Of a stretch of 12,765 nt of DNA, positions 1-8,170 are shown piece by piece. The stretch spans positions 1 through 12,765 of the forward strand of contig DATDCV010000479.1 of the NCBI GenBank assembly GCA_036524155.1. Direction: 5' to 3'. The translations under genes were made by a program, and so were the position numbers. Every line of letters begins with the position of its first letter. Positions within the stretch are counted from its first letter, which is position 1. The DNA is from DATDCV01 sp036524155. GTDB taxonomy: Bacteria > Verrucomicrobiota > Verrucomicrobiia > Limisphaerales > UBA8199. Below the pieces are notes generated by a model. It did not search any database. It was not told the DNA's origin and was given only the letters and a program-made list of their open reading frames with translations.

Positions 1-2550
1 GAGGAACCTGAAGGTGCGTTGGGGGAGGCCGTTCCCACAGCGAAGGAAACCCTTAAGGTCGAATTAGCCGACACGCCTGATGAAGCAACTGGGCAGACGC
101 TCGGCCGTTACAAGCTCCTGGAGAAAATCGGCGAAGGTGGCTGCGGCGTTGTTTACGTTGCGGAGCAGGCCGAACCGGTCCGCCGCCGTGTCGCGCTCAA
201 GGTGATAAAGCTCGGCATGGACACCAAACAAGTGGTCGCGCGATTCGAGGCCGAGCGACAGGCCTTGGCGATGATGGATCATCCCAACATCGCCAAAGTG
301 TTGGACGCGGGATCAACGGAAACAGGCCGTCCTTACTTTGTGATGGAACTGGTCCGCGGCATCAGGATCACCGACTACTGCGATCAGCACAATCTTCCCA
401 CACAGGACCGGCTCGATCTGTTCATCAAGATCTGCCAGGCGATCCAGCACGCGCATCAGAAGGGCATCATTCACCGCGACATCAAGCCCTCGAACATCCT
501 CGTTACCCTGCACGACGGCGTGCCTGTTCCGAAGGTGATCGATTTCGGCATCGCGAAGGCGACCGAGGGCCGACTGACGGACGCAACCGTTTACACCCAG
601 TTACATCAGTTCATCGGCACACCGGCTTACATGAGTCCGGAGCAGGCGGAGATGAGCGGGCTCGACATCGACACGCGCAGCGACATCTACAGCCTTGGCG
701 TGCTGCTCTTCGAACTCCTGGCAGGCAGCACCCCATTCGATCCAAAGGAGCTGATGGCTGCGGGAATCGATGAGATGCGCAAAACGATCCGCGAAAAGGA
801 GCCACCGCGCCCCAGCACGCGTTTGGCAACACTGGGCGCCGATCAACTCACCACAACCGCCAAACGTCGTTCATCGGACGCGCCCAGGCTGATCCATCTT
901 CTCAAGGGTGACCTCGACTGGATTGTAATGAAATGCCTCGAAAAGGATCCGGCGCGCCGCTACGAGACGGCAAACGGTTTGGCGGCGGACATCAAACGGC
1001 ACTTGAATTACGAACCGGTCGTGGCTCGCCCGCCGAGCTCCGCCTATAAGGTAAGCAAGTTCGTGCGACGGAACAAACTCGCCGTCGCCGCCGGAACCGC
1101 CGTGTTGCTGGCGCTGGTGTTGGGTTTAGGTTCCGCCACGGTTATGTTTTTCCGGGAGCGCGCGGCCAACCGCCGGGCATTGGAGGAAGTGCGCGCCCGA
1201 CTCGTCGAGCGCGCCATGAACGCCGCGATGAGCGGCAACCGCGACGCGGTTCAACAGGCGCTCGAGGCAGCGAAGGCGGAAAACATTTCCGGCGGCCAAC
1301 TCGCCATCGTCGAAGGGCTGCGGGACCTGGCATCGGGCAACCCCGAGGGGGCGGTCAAGCACTTGGGCGAAGCCACCAAGTCATTGCCGAATAGTGCAGC
1401 AGCTCATGCCCTTCTCGCCACGGCCTTCGTGTATGCCCAGGACCCCGAGAACCACTATGCGGCACTTGCCAATCTGGAGAAGTTCAAGGAGCAGACGCCC
1501 GAGGATTACCTCTTCAAAGGTCAGGCGCTGAGCCTCAAGGGTGACGGTCTGCGACTACTGGATCATGCGGTCGAGTCGCAGCCCACCGCGTTAGCCTACA
1601 TGCTGCGGGCGGAAGCTCGTGCCATCCTCGCCATGCACACGAACGACATCGAGGCGGCTTTGAAGGACGTGGCAGTGGCGAAGACCAAGACCCTGTCGCA
1701 AAAGCATGTGACGTTACTGGTCAACAGTTGCCTGACGCATCTGGTCGCCGCCGAAATTTATCGGAGAGCCGGGAACATCGCGCAGTCAAACAATCACCTG
1801 GGCGAGGCGGAAAAAGACGGACAACAACTCGAGCTGTTTTCCGAAAATTCGCACGCGCTCCGTTGGCGCATCTGGCAGCTCGAATCGGCCGACCTGGACC
1901 AGGGTTCCGATCGCGCCTTCGAATACGCGAACCGATTGCTCAGCGAGCACAAAGTCCGGCAGCCGCTGCTTCAAATGAGCTACGGAACCGCCCTGCTCAT
2001 TCGCGGCCAGGTGCGTAAAGCCCTCGAGGTTTATAATAGCGCGCCGCAGGACCTTTGGATCGATTCGATGCGTCCTTTCGCGCTGTTCGAACTTCCCGAT
2101 CATAGGAAGGAGTTCGAGAAGGAGCTTGCCAGGTACCGAGAACGCTACCCCGGCCCTTTCCTGGAGAGTACGGTACCCTCGTTGCTCCTCTACGCCGCTA
2201 AGAAGCAGGAAGCCAAAACTACGGCGCGGATGCTCGCGGACCAACCAGAACGTTTCAATCTTCTGCCGCTTGGCCACCAGCGCGAGGTGAACTACCTCGC
2301 CGGCCGCCTTGACGAAAAGGCCTTCCTGAACGCCGCTCAGGGATCATTGGGGGAGGCCTGCTGGGCTCATTGCTTGATCGGCTTCCAGAATTGGGCCGAC
2401 GGCGATCACGCCGGCGCCGCGGAACACTTCCGCCAGGCGATTGACACGCGCGCTTTCACGTCGGGGCCAACCTATTATTGGGCTCAAGTCGCCCTGGCGC
2501 AGTTAAAGCGCCACCCGACGTGGCCGCCGGAAGAGCCAGCCAAGGAATAG
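1..2550 (+). CDS. Ser/Thr protein kinase with TPR-like C-terminal region (5' partial)
   Basis: Membrane-anchored Hanks-type kinase expected to phosphorylate Ser/Thr on unknown partners. The frame is open to base 1, and the residues before the TTG at 19 align with the N-terminal region of the next kinase gene (EEPEGALGE versus SEGVLEE), so TTG 19 is not the start and roughly 50-60 residues lie outside the window. Visible in order: glycine-rich loop GEGGCG (130-147), ALKVIK with the ATP-binding lysine (near 200), HRDIKPSN (472-495), DFG (541-549), and GTPAYMSPEQ before the C-lobe. One TM helix lies at about 1081-1149, so the kinase is cytoplasmic. The roughly 460 residues after it are Ala/Leu-rich helical repeats resembling TPRs, probably a protein-binding sensor part. 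The stop at 2548 is 32 bases before the next kinase, so they are likely cotranscribed. Kinase residues look intact; TPR assignment is by pattern only. Confidence 0.93.
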   Translation, partial: EEPEGALGEAVPTAKETLKVELADTPDEATGQTLGRYKLLEKIGEGGCGVVYVAEQAEPVRRRVALKVIKLGMDTKQVVARFEAERQALAMMDHPNIAKVLDAGSTETGRPYFVMELVRGIRITDYCDQHNLPTQDRLDLFIKICQAIQHAHQKGIIHRDIKPSNILVTLHDGVPVPKVIDFGIAKATEGRLTDATVYTQLHQFIGTPAYMSPEQAEMSGLDIDTRSDIYSLGVLLFELLAGSTPFDPKELMAAGIDEMRKTIREKEPPRPSTRLATLGADQLTTTAKRRSSDAPRLIHLLKGDLDWIVMKCLEKDPARRYETANGLAADIKRHLNYEPVVARPPSSAYKVSKFVRRNKLAVAAGTAVLLALVLGLGSATVMFFRERAANRRALEEVRARLVERAMNAAMSGNRDAVQQALEAAKAENISGGQLAIVEGLRDLASGNPEGAVKHLGEATKSLPNSAAAHALLATAFVYAQDPENHYAALANLEKFKEQTPEDYLFKGQALSLKGDGLRLLDHAVESQPTALAYMLRAEARAILAMHTNDIEAALKDVAVAKTKTLSQKHVTLLVNSCLTHLVAAEIYRRAGNIAQSNNHLGEAEKDGQQLELFSENSHALRWRIWQLESADLDQGSDRAFEYANRLLSEHKVRQPLLQMSYGTALLIRGQVRKALEVYNSAPQDLWIDSMRPFALFELPDHRKEFEKELARYRERYPGPFLESTVPSLLLYAAKKQEAKTTARMLADQPERFNLLPLGHQREVNYLAGRLDEKAFLNAAQGSLGEACWAHCLIGFQNWADGDHAGAAEHFRQAIDTRAFTSGPTYYWAQVALAQLKRHPTWPPEEPAKE

Positions 2551-2582
2551 CGGTCGCAACACGAATGGCGAAATCCAAGCGC

Positions 2583-5500
2583 ATGAACTCGTCACCCGAA
2601 GAACTCCTCTTCGCCCTGGCCCTGAGCAAACCGGTTGCCGAACGCGCTTCATTTCTTGACCGAGAATGCGCCAACGATTCCGTGCTTCGTGCCCGTCTTG
2701 ATAAATTGCTCGCCGCACATGAGCAATCTGAAGGTGTACTCGAGGAGACCGCGCCCGTCGCGGGGGGCACCATGAAACTCGAATTCAACATCGAGCCGGA
2801 GGACGAAGCTGTCGGTCAGGTGATCGGACGCTACAAGGTCCTGGAAAAAGTCGGCGAAGGTGGCTGCGGCATGGTCTATGTCGCCGAGCAAACGGAGCCG
2901 GTGCGCCGGCGTGTCGCACTCAAAGTGATCAAGCTCGGAATGGACACCAAGCAAGTCGTCGTGCGCTTCGAGACGGAACGACAAGCGCTGGCAATGATGG
3001 ATCATCCCAACATTGCCAAGGTCCTTGATGCAGGCACCACCGAGCAAGGCCGGCCCTACTTCGTCATGGAACTGGTGCGCGGGATCAAGATCACTGACTA
3101 CTGCGACCAAGAGAAGATCTCCACACAGGATCGACTCGACCTCTTCATCAAGGTCTGTCACGCCATCCAGCACGCGCACCAGAAAGGCATTATCCACCGG
3201 GACATCAAGCCCTCGAACATTCTGGTGACATTGCACGATGGCGGGCCGGTACCGAAAGTCATCGACTTCGGCATCGCCAAAGCGACGGAGGGGCGGTTGA
3301 CCGACGCAACCGTGTACACGCAGCTGCATCAGTTCATTGGGACCCCCGCGTACATGAGCCCGGAGCAGGCAGAAATGAGCGGACTGGACATCGATACGCG
3401 CTCGGACATCTACAGCTTAGGTGTGCTGCTTTACGAACTTCTCACTGGCCAAACGCCCTTCGATGGAAAGGAACTGATGTCCATGGGACTAGATGCGATG
3501 CGCAAGACGATCCGGGAGAAGGAGCCGGCCCGACCCTCGACCAAACTCGCTACGCTTCCAGGAAACGACCTGACCACTACAGCCAAGCGGCATTCGGTGG
3601 ATACCTCGAGGTTGCTGCACCAACTTCGCGGCGACCTCGATTGGATCGTGATGAAATGTTTGGAGAAGGACCGGACACGCCGTTACGAAACCGCCAACGG
3701 CCTCGCCGCCGATCTCAAGCGGCACCTCAGCAACGAGCCGGTCGTGGCCCGTCCGCCGAGTGCGGTCTATCGATTCCAGAAGGCGTGGCGGAGGAACAAG
3801 GTTGTCTATTCCGCGGCTATGACCGTTGTGGTCGCGTTGATAATTGGCATCGCAGTCAGTTCCTGGCAGGCGGGTGTCGCGCTCCGCGCCCGCAACGAGG
3901 CCGTGGCGGCAAAGGGTGCCGCAGTGGAGGAAAGTGCCAAAGCGCGCGCCGCTGAGACGCGTGCTGACCGCGAGCGCAGTCGCGCTGAAACCGGCGAACG
4001 CGCCGCCCTTCAGCGTGCCTACGCGGCGGATATCTACCTGGCCCAACACGCGTTGACCGCTGGCGACTTCGGACAGGTGCACAACCTGCTGAATGGTTGG
4101 GCTGACAGCGACTTGTGCGGTTGGGAATGGCGCTATCTCTGGCAACGCTCCCGCAGTGAGGCGCTTGGCACCCTATGCCGGGTCTCAGGGTGGGCGGCGG
4201 CCTCTGTCGCCGCGTCACCTGATGGTCGGTGGCTGGCCATAGTAGAATTGCGAGGATACAAGACCCTCGTTCGTCTGTGGGATCGGGCAAGGGCCATCAT
4301 GGACCGGGAGCTGCCAAGCACAGGCAAGGGACTGGCTAAGCCGATCTTCGGTCCAGTCGGCGCCGTCATCGCTTACCCGGCGGAACTCGTGCCCCGGACG
4401 AATGAGTTTGGTGTCCTCATTCTGGATCTTCAGACCCAACGCCAAATCGCGGAACTTCCCACAGGCGTGGTGGCGGGAATGGCTTTCAATGAGGACGGAT
4501 CGATTCTCGCGGCCTGCGACAACCACCGAACGGTGAGCCGTTGGCAGATTCACGAGTCCCACCAGCTTTCCAGCTTTTCCTTCAGGGATGTTCCCGGTTT
4601 CCGGGATGGGAATATTAACTTCGCCGCGACGCGTGACGCCCGAATCGTGGCGGTCGCTCATTATCATCAGCAGGGCAATCTTCTGGTGATCGACCTGGAC
4701 ACAGGGAAGCACCTGTGGCAAGTGCCAATCACCGCAGACGACCTGTGCTCGCTGCAATTCTCCCCCGACGGTCGATTGCTTGCGGCTGGTCCAGGTCTCA
4801 ATGGAAGCTCACTTCGACTATTCGACGCCGCTTCGGGCTCTGAACTTGGAAGCTCGGAAGGCCGCGGCAGCCGTGGTAACACTCTGACATTCTGGCCGGA
4901 CGGACGAAAGCTTGCCTCCGCGGGCTGCGACCAGGCCATCCGTGTGTGGGATACAAGCGACCCAGCCCATGTGCCCCCGCCGCGAGTCCTGCGCGGCCAC
5001 GGGAGCGAAGTCTTTGGTCTGGCATTGCTCCCGGATGGGAAAACGCTCGTCAGCGGCAGCAAGGACAGCGAGGTCTGTCTCTGGGACACCGAGGCGAACC
5101 TTCGTTCGCCCGGCACGGCCTGTCTTACCAGCTCGAATCTGATGTTCTGGGGCTTTGCGACGGATGGCCGTTCGATGGTTGCCGTCGACCTGCAGGCGCT
5201 AGAATTGGTCGAGTGGCGCGGGGAAGGCTTCGCCCCGCAGCGAACCCCGATGGCCCTCAGCGGGAGGGGGGCCTGCTGGTCTCGGGACGGTCGCTGGCTG
5301 GCAATTGGTGGCACCAACGGAACGGTGCAGTTGTGGGAACTCCCGGCGAAAGTCTTGCGGGCGCAGTTCTCTGTGGGTACGAACCCGGTTGCCCCGCTTC
5401 AATTTCATACCAACAACCGGCGACTGGCGTTGGTGACTGGCGACTCATTCAAGCGTTTTGAGATCTGGGAGTGGTCTTCGCAGGGTCAGTCCGTCCGAAA

Positions 5501-6092
5501 ATCCCTGTCTCGGCTGATTCCCTCCGGGTTCGAGCTTTTCGACAGAACGAGCCGCGGGCCGAATCCGGCGGGCTTTGAACTGGCGCCTGACCTCTCACAG
5601 GTGCTTGCGCTCGATCTATCCGCGGACCAGGACGAAACGAGGGTTTGGCTCTGGTCGCCAGCGGATGATCAGCGCTTGGAACTGGGACGGTTTATCGGGA
5701 TGACTGGCGTGGGCTTTTCCCCGGACGGAGCTCTCGTTGCCGCCAGCAGTATCAACGGCCTGACGGCAGTGTGGGATCGGCGCACCGGCCAGGAACGGAA
5801 AAAGCTGGGTGGGTTTGTCACCTCAGGCGCGGCGGTCACTTTCTCTCCGGACAGTACGCGCTTGGTCGTAGGCGGTCGGGAAGAGGGCCTGATCAAAGTT
5901 TGGGACGTCCAAACCTGGCGCGAACTCGTCACCCTGCCGATCGCAGAAGGGGCCTGCGCCTCGTTGAAGTTTTCGCCTGACGGCAACTCCCTCGGGGCGT
6001 CGATCGGCGGGGGCGTCCTGCGATTTTGGCGGGTTCCAGCGGGAGACGAAATCGCCGCGGCGGAAGCGAAGGCAAAAACGAAGCAACCATGA
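2583..6092 (+). CDS. Ser/Thr protein kinase with C-terminal WD40 repeats
   Basis: 1169-residue kinase fused to beta-propellers. ATG 2583 was chosen because its start (MNSSPEELLFALAL) matches that of the third paralogue (MNSAREEALFALPL). ATG 2565 in the same frame is possible; neither has a clear Shine-Dalgarno sequence. An N-terminal helical segment (about residues 1-60) is followed by the kinase domain (about 82-385) with GEGGCG, ALKVIK, HRDIKPSN (nt 3195 on), DFG and SPE motifs all present. A TM helix at about 3801-3866 precedes a charged Ala/Glu/Arg coiled coil (about 3889-4010). A GWEWRYLW segment leads into 14 WD-like strand ends (LWDRARA, VWDTSDP, VWDVQTW, FWRVPAG and others). This suggests a cytoplasmic kinase coupled to a large binding platform beyond the membrane or coil. 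The kinase half matches the upstream gene at most positions without gaps. The stop overlaps the next start (ATGA). Confidence 0.95.
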   Translation: MNSSPEELLFALALSKPVAERASFLDRECANDSVLRARLDKLLAAHEQSEGVLEETAPVAGGTMKLEFNIEPEDEAVGQVIGRYKVLEKVGEGGCGMVYVAEQTEPVRRRVALKVIKLGMDTKQVVVRFETERQALAMMDHPNIAKVLDAGTTEQGRPYFVMELVRGIKITDYCDQEKISTQDRLDLFIKVCHAIQHAHQKGIIHRDIKPSNILVTLHDGGPVPKVIDFGIAKATEGRLTDATVYTQLHQFIGTPAYMSPEQAEMSGLDIDTRSDIYSLGVLLYELLTGQTPFDGKELMSMGLDAMRKTIREKEPARPSTKLATLPGNDLTTTAKRHSVDTSRLLHQLRGDLDWIVMKCLEKDRTRRYETANGLAADLKRHLSNEPVVARPPSAVYRFQKAWRRNKVVYSAAMTVVVALIIGIAVSSWQAGVALRARNEAVAAKGAAVEESAKARAAETRADRERSRAETGERAALQRAYAADIYLAQHALTAGDFGQVHNLLNGWADSDLCGWEWRYLWQRSRSEALGTLCRVSGWAAASVAASPDGRWLAIVELRGYKTLVRLWDRARAIMDRELPSTGKGLAKPIFGPVGAVIAYPAELVPRTNEFGVLILDLQTQRQIAELPTGVVAGMAFNEDGSILAACDNHRTVSRWQIHESHQLSSFSFRDVPGFRDGNINFAATRDARIVAVAHYHQQGNLLVIDLDTGKHLWQVPITADDLCSLQFSPDGRLLAAGPGLNGSSLRLFDAASGSELGSSEGRGSRGNTLTFWPDGRKLASAGCDQAIRVWDTSDPAHVPPPRVLRGHGSEVFGLALLPDGKTLVSGSKDSEVCLWDTEANLRSPGTACLTSSNLMFWGFATDGRSMVAVDLQALELVEWRGEGFAPQRTPMALSGRGACWSRDGRWLAIGGTNGTVQLWELPAKVLRAQFSVGTNPVAPLQFHTNNRRLALVTGDSFKRFEIWEWSSQGQSVRKSLSRLIPSGFELFDRTSRGPNPAGFELAPDLSQVLALDLSADQDETRVWLWSPADDQRLELGRFIGMTGVGFSPDGALVAASSINGLTAVWDRRTGQERKKLGGFVTSGAAVTFSPDSTRLVVGGREEGLIKVWDVQTWRELVTLPIAEGACASLKFSPDGNSLGASIGGGVLRFWRVPAGDEIAAAEAKAKTKQP

Positions 6093-6417
6093 ATTCCGCC
6101 CGCGAAGAAGCCTTGTTTGCGCTGCCACTGGAGAAGTCCTCCGCGGAACGCGCCGCCTTTCTTGACCGCGAATGCCGCCGGGACGCTGCCCTGCGTGCCC
6201 GCCTCGACGCGCTGCTCGCTGCGCAGGAGCAATACGAAGGTGTCCTCGAAGAAACCGCGCCCGCGGCCAGGGGAACGATGAAGATCGAATTCAACGACAA
6301 GACCAGGGATGAGGGTGCCGGCCAGGCCCTCGGCCGCTATAAGCTACTGAAAAGGTTGGCGAAAGCGGCTACGGCGTGGTCTGTGTCGCTGAACAAACCG
6401 AGCGTGTTTTTAATTAG
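6089..6417 (+). pseudogene. Third Ser/Thr kinase paralogue, frameshifted and truncated stub
   Basis: ATG 6089 overlaps the stop of the WD40 kinase (ATGA), as in a translationally coupled operon. The first 87 codons match the N-terminal region of that kinase (REEALFALPL, AERAAFLDREC, GVLEETAPAARGTMK, GQALGRYKLL). At 6347-6353 one G is missing compared with CTGGAAAA in the paralogue. Skipping one base restores EKVGESGYGVVCVAEQTERV, the glycine-rich loop, and this frame then ends at TAG 6415-6417. Kinase homology stops at about 6408, before the ATP-binding lysine, so no HRD or DFG exists. Without the shift the frame runs on to 6670 through sequence antisense to the acetyltransferase gene and has no recognisable content. 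The product cannot be a kinase. A short expressed N-terminal peptide remains possible. Confidence 0.88.
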
Positions 6418-6472
6418 GGCTAAACATACAATCTCAACGCCCAGCGCGAGAACCACAGTTGGCGCACCGCGG

Positions 6473-6913
6473 CTAGTTCACGCCGCCAAGGCGCTTACGC
6501 AGGAGCATATTCTCGTGACCGTGAGGGTGGTCGTCCACCACCGCGACAACCTCAAATCCGCGTTTGGCATAGAATGCTGGAGCTTGAAAGCTGAACGTCA
6601 TGAGCAGGATTTGCCGGCAGCCCCGCCGGCTGGCCTCTTTCTCTGCTGCACCAAGCAGCTTCGCCCCTAATCCCTGCTTACGCCGTGGCTCGTCCACCCA
6701 GAACTGGCGAATTTCCGCGCAACCGCCCCAGGTATTTCCGCAAATTCCCGCAACGATGCGATGGTCCTCGTCCCTTACGAAAATCCCCAGCCACTCGCCG
6801 TCCGTGATGCCGGTCGCAGACGAGTTGAACTCATAGATCCGATCCTCCAAATACTGAACCTCGCTTGGCTTAGGTTCGGCGCTGATGACCAGTTCAGGAA
6901 TACGCAGCCTCAC
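6473..6913 (-). CDS. GNAT family N-acetyltransferase
   Basis: 146-residue acetyl-CoA-dependent N-acetyltransferase, substrate unknown, normal length for a single-domain cytoplasmic GNAT. Visible parts: WLGIFVRDEDHRIVAGICG (beta strands 2-3, about residues 41-59), the acetyl-CoA pyrophosphate-binding motif A RRKQGLGAKLL (about 77-87), and the C-terminal APAFYAKRGFEVV segment (about 111-123) followed by the closing beta strand (ENMLLRKRL). The start codon is GTG at 6913-6911 and overlaps the TGA of the upstream gene (GTGA), so the two are probably translationally coupled. It converges on the kinase stub across a gap of about 55 bases in which I see no clear terminator. The family assignment is firm; substrate specificity cannot be read from the sequence. 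Confidence 0.93.
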   Translation of the reverse strand: MRLRIPELVISAEPKPSEVQYLEDRIYEFNSSATGITDGEWLGIFVRDEDHRIVAGICGNTWGGCAEIRQFWVDEPRRKQGLGAKLLGAAEKEASRRGCRQILLMTFSFQAPAFYAKRGFEVVAVVDDHPHGHENMLLRKRLGGVN

Positions 6914-7680
6914 TTTCCAACGCGGCGGAAGGTCTTGGGATCCGCCCGGAGCACCATGAGTTCGCCTTGGCGCTCTACTTCGCCGGTGATCTGTACCGGT
7001 TCGGCAACCATATCCAGAACCTGCTTCTTCACAGGTTGGCCATCGCTGGAGACCAGCAAAAAGTAGAGCGGTGGCCCATCTTTAGACCGGACTAGCAAGA
7101 CCGGAGGGATGCCTCCGCTGATGCACCGCACGGCGCAAGCCCGATGCGGCGTCAACCGGCCTGGGTTCATTACACCGAGATAACACTTGCTGTCCACAAT
7201 CTCGCCAACCAACGTCTGCCGGCCGAGGTTCTCCTGCATATTGCCCGGCTTCACGGTCGAGGCCGAGGCAGCACCGGATGCGAGTTGCACTGATTCGGGG
7301 CGCGCCTCAATCATGGTCTGATTGCCGCGGTAGATGAGCGTGCCTTTTAGGGACACCGGTTTGCCATCGAACGTGGCAAGCAAATCAGGGTTGAGTCCGA
7401 ATTTGAATGGCGCAACCAGGTAATAGGCCGAAGGCGTGCCCTCTGACTTCCCGGGGCGCGCAACCAGGAGGTGAGGATACGGGCGGGCCTGAAGGATGCC
7501 GGAGAAGGTCTTGATAGTGCCCCATTCGAAAACCGCCTTGCCAATGGTTCTCTGAGCCAGCACGAGGAGAACGCCCGCCAATGGCGCAAGCAGAAGGAGG
7601 AGGAGCACCGTCCGGCGGATGTGCGAGGCGATGGCCTTGGGCGCCTGGCCCTGCCAGCCGATGTAGAATTCGTCGTTCAT
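6910..7680 (-). CDS. Uncharacterised one-TM protein with a Cys/His-rich C-terminal motif
   Basis: 256 residues of a family I cannot name. The N-terminal 23 residues (MNDEFYIGWQGQAP...) are cytoplasmic-looking and end in HIRR, followed by one Leu-rich TM helix (about 24-42). The rest is probably outside the membrane and beta-rich, with two OB-like stretches (about 50-135 and 155-250). The C-terminal half holds DSKCYLGVM (C166) and PHRACAVRCISGG (H179, C182, C186), which could bind metal, haem or form disulfides. It sits in a leftward run between a small membrane protein upstream (gap 78 bases, filled by an inverted repeat) and a GNAT gene that overlaps its stop by GTGA. A role in envelope redox chemistry is a guess from these residues and the cytochrome c gene nearby. 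No Shine-Dalgarno sequence is evident before ATG 7680. Confidence 0.85.
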   Translation of the reverse strand: MNDEFYIGWQGQAPKAIASHIRRTVLLLLLLAPLAGVLLVLAQRTIGKAVFEWGTIKTFSGILQARPYPHLLVARPGKSEGTPSAYYLVAPFKFGLNPDLLATFDGKPVSLKGTLIYRGNQTMIEARPESVQLASGAASASTVKPGNMQENLGRQTLVGEIVDSKCYLGVMNPGRLTPHRACAVRCISGGIPPVLLVRSKDGPPLYFLLVSSDGQPVKKQVLDMVAEPVQITGEVERQGELMVLRADPKTFRRVGK

Positions 7681-7689
7681 AACTTGGTC

Positions 7690-7762
7690 GTAGCCGCCGA
7701 CGTGAGGAGGCGGACACCCTCGGAACGCTCATTCAGGTCCGCCTCCTCACGTCGGCGGCTAC
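7690..7762. repeat. Perfect 26-bp inverted repeat (REP/MITE-like hairpin)
   Basis: Left arm 7690-7715 begins GTAGCCGCCGACGTGAGG; the right arm 7737-7762 is its exact reverse complement. The loop is 21 bases (7716-7736). The 73-base unit could fold into a very stable hairpin in DNA or RNA. It lies between two genes of the same strand, so it would sit in their shared transcript and could act as a partial terminator or mRNA stabiliser. The exact symmetry and GC-rich arms fit a dispersed REP or MITE-type element. I see no second copy in this window. Confidence 0.9.
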
Positions 7763-8013
7763 ATTCTGCATTTTGCACTCAGTCGGTGTGCGTTCTTCTC
7801 CTCGGGAGGTTCGTGGATTCCTTGGATCCAGCGCTTCGCTAGCAGCGGCCATAATAGGGTGGTGCCCGGGAAAATGAGGATCCGAAAACCCCACGAGCCG
7901 TGAGCGGCATGCGGGTCGATCTTCCCAACCCCCACCAACACGAATGGAATGGCAAAGACGAATCCGCAGAGCAGGTAAAGACCCGCCAAAGAGAGAAGTA
8001 TTGCAGCAATCAT
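7759..8013 (-). CDS. Small two-TM membrane protein of unknown function
   Basis: 84 residues with two hydrophobic helices (about 5-29 and 42-60) joined by a short loop, VGKIDPHAAHGSWG, with two histidines. The tail is positive then acidic (AKRWIQGIHEPPEEKNAHR). The hydrophobic pattern, the ATG at 8013 and a preceding GGAA support a real gene, although I cannot name the family. It is first in a leftward run with the Cys/His-motif membrane protein and the GNAT gene. Its stop codon TAG (7761-7759) lies inside the right arm of the inverted repeat, so the last few residues (about LSAKCRM) may not be native. It could be a small partner subunit of the downstream membrane protein, by neighbourhood only. 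Confidence 0.72.
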   Translation of the reverse strand: MIAAILLSLAGLYLLCGFVFAIPFVLVGVGKIDPHAAHGSWGFRILIFPGTTLLWPLLAKRWIQGIHEPPEEKNAHRLSAKCRM

Positions 8014-8170
8014 AGAAGTTCCATGGCGGTTCTGGTGCTAGATGGGATTCGGCCGTGGTCCGTGCCACTGACAGCCCAGATCCGGCTTCCGCCGGTCTCG
8101 ATTGAAGGTCTCCTGCCACATATCTGGTGGTTGGTCGGCAGCGACGCCGGAACCTTACATTTGGAATCTA
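8014..8170. other. Region without a recognisable gene
   Basis: Lies between the start of the small membrane protein and the VOC leader repeat. Short frames on both strands have no recognisable content. On the minus strand a 38-codon frame starting after a stop and ending at about 8045 (ending HGPRPNPI) could be the tail of a lost gene, but I cannot identify it. The promoter of the leftward membrane-protein run should be here or further upstream, and I see no convincing -35/-10 pair. Confidence 0.4.

Noticed and set aside
19..2550. TTG at 19 as the start of the first kinase
   Set aside because: The frame is open to base 1 and the preceding residues align with the N-terminal region of the paralogues, so the gene begins outside the window.
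2478..2582. N-terminal extension of the second kinase to 2478
   Set aside because: It would overlap the first kinase by 73 bases, and the extra residues have no match in the paralogues, which start at the equivalent of ATG 2583.
3856..4290. Minus-strand frames inside the WD40 kinase (also 4667-5317 and 5669-6232)
   Set aside because: Arg/Pro-rich shadow frames without motifs or start signals, opposite a gene with clear kinase and WD patterns.
6418..6670. C-terminal continuation of the third kinase frame
   Set aside because: It reads antisense through the GNAT gene after a frameshift and shows no kinase or other family pattern.
7690..7762. Inverted repeat as a simple intrinsic terminator
   Set aside because: No T-run follows either arm, and the exact 26-base symmetry exceeds what a terminator needs; a partial terminating effect is still possible.
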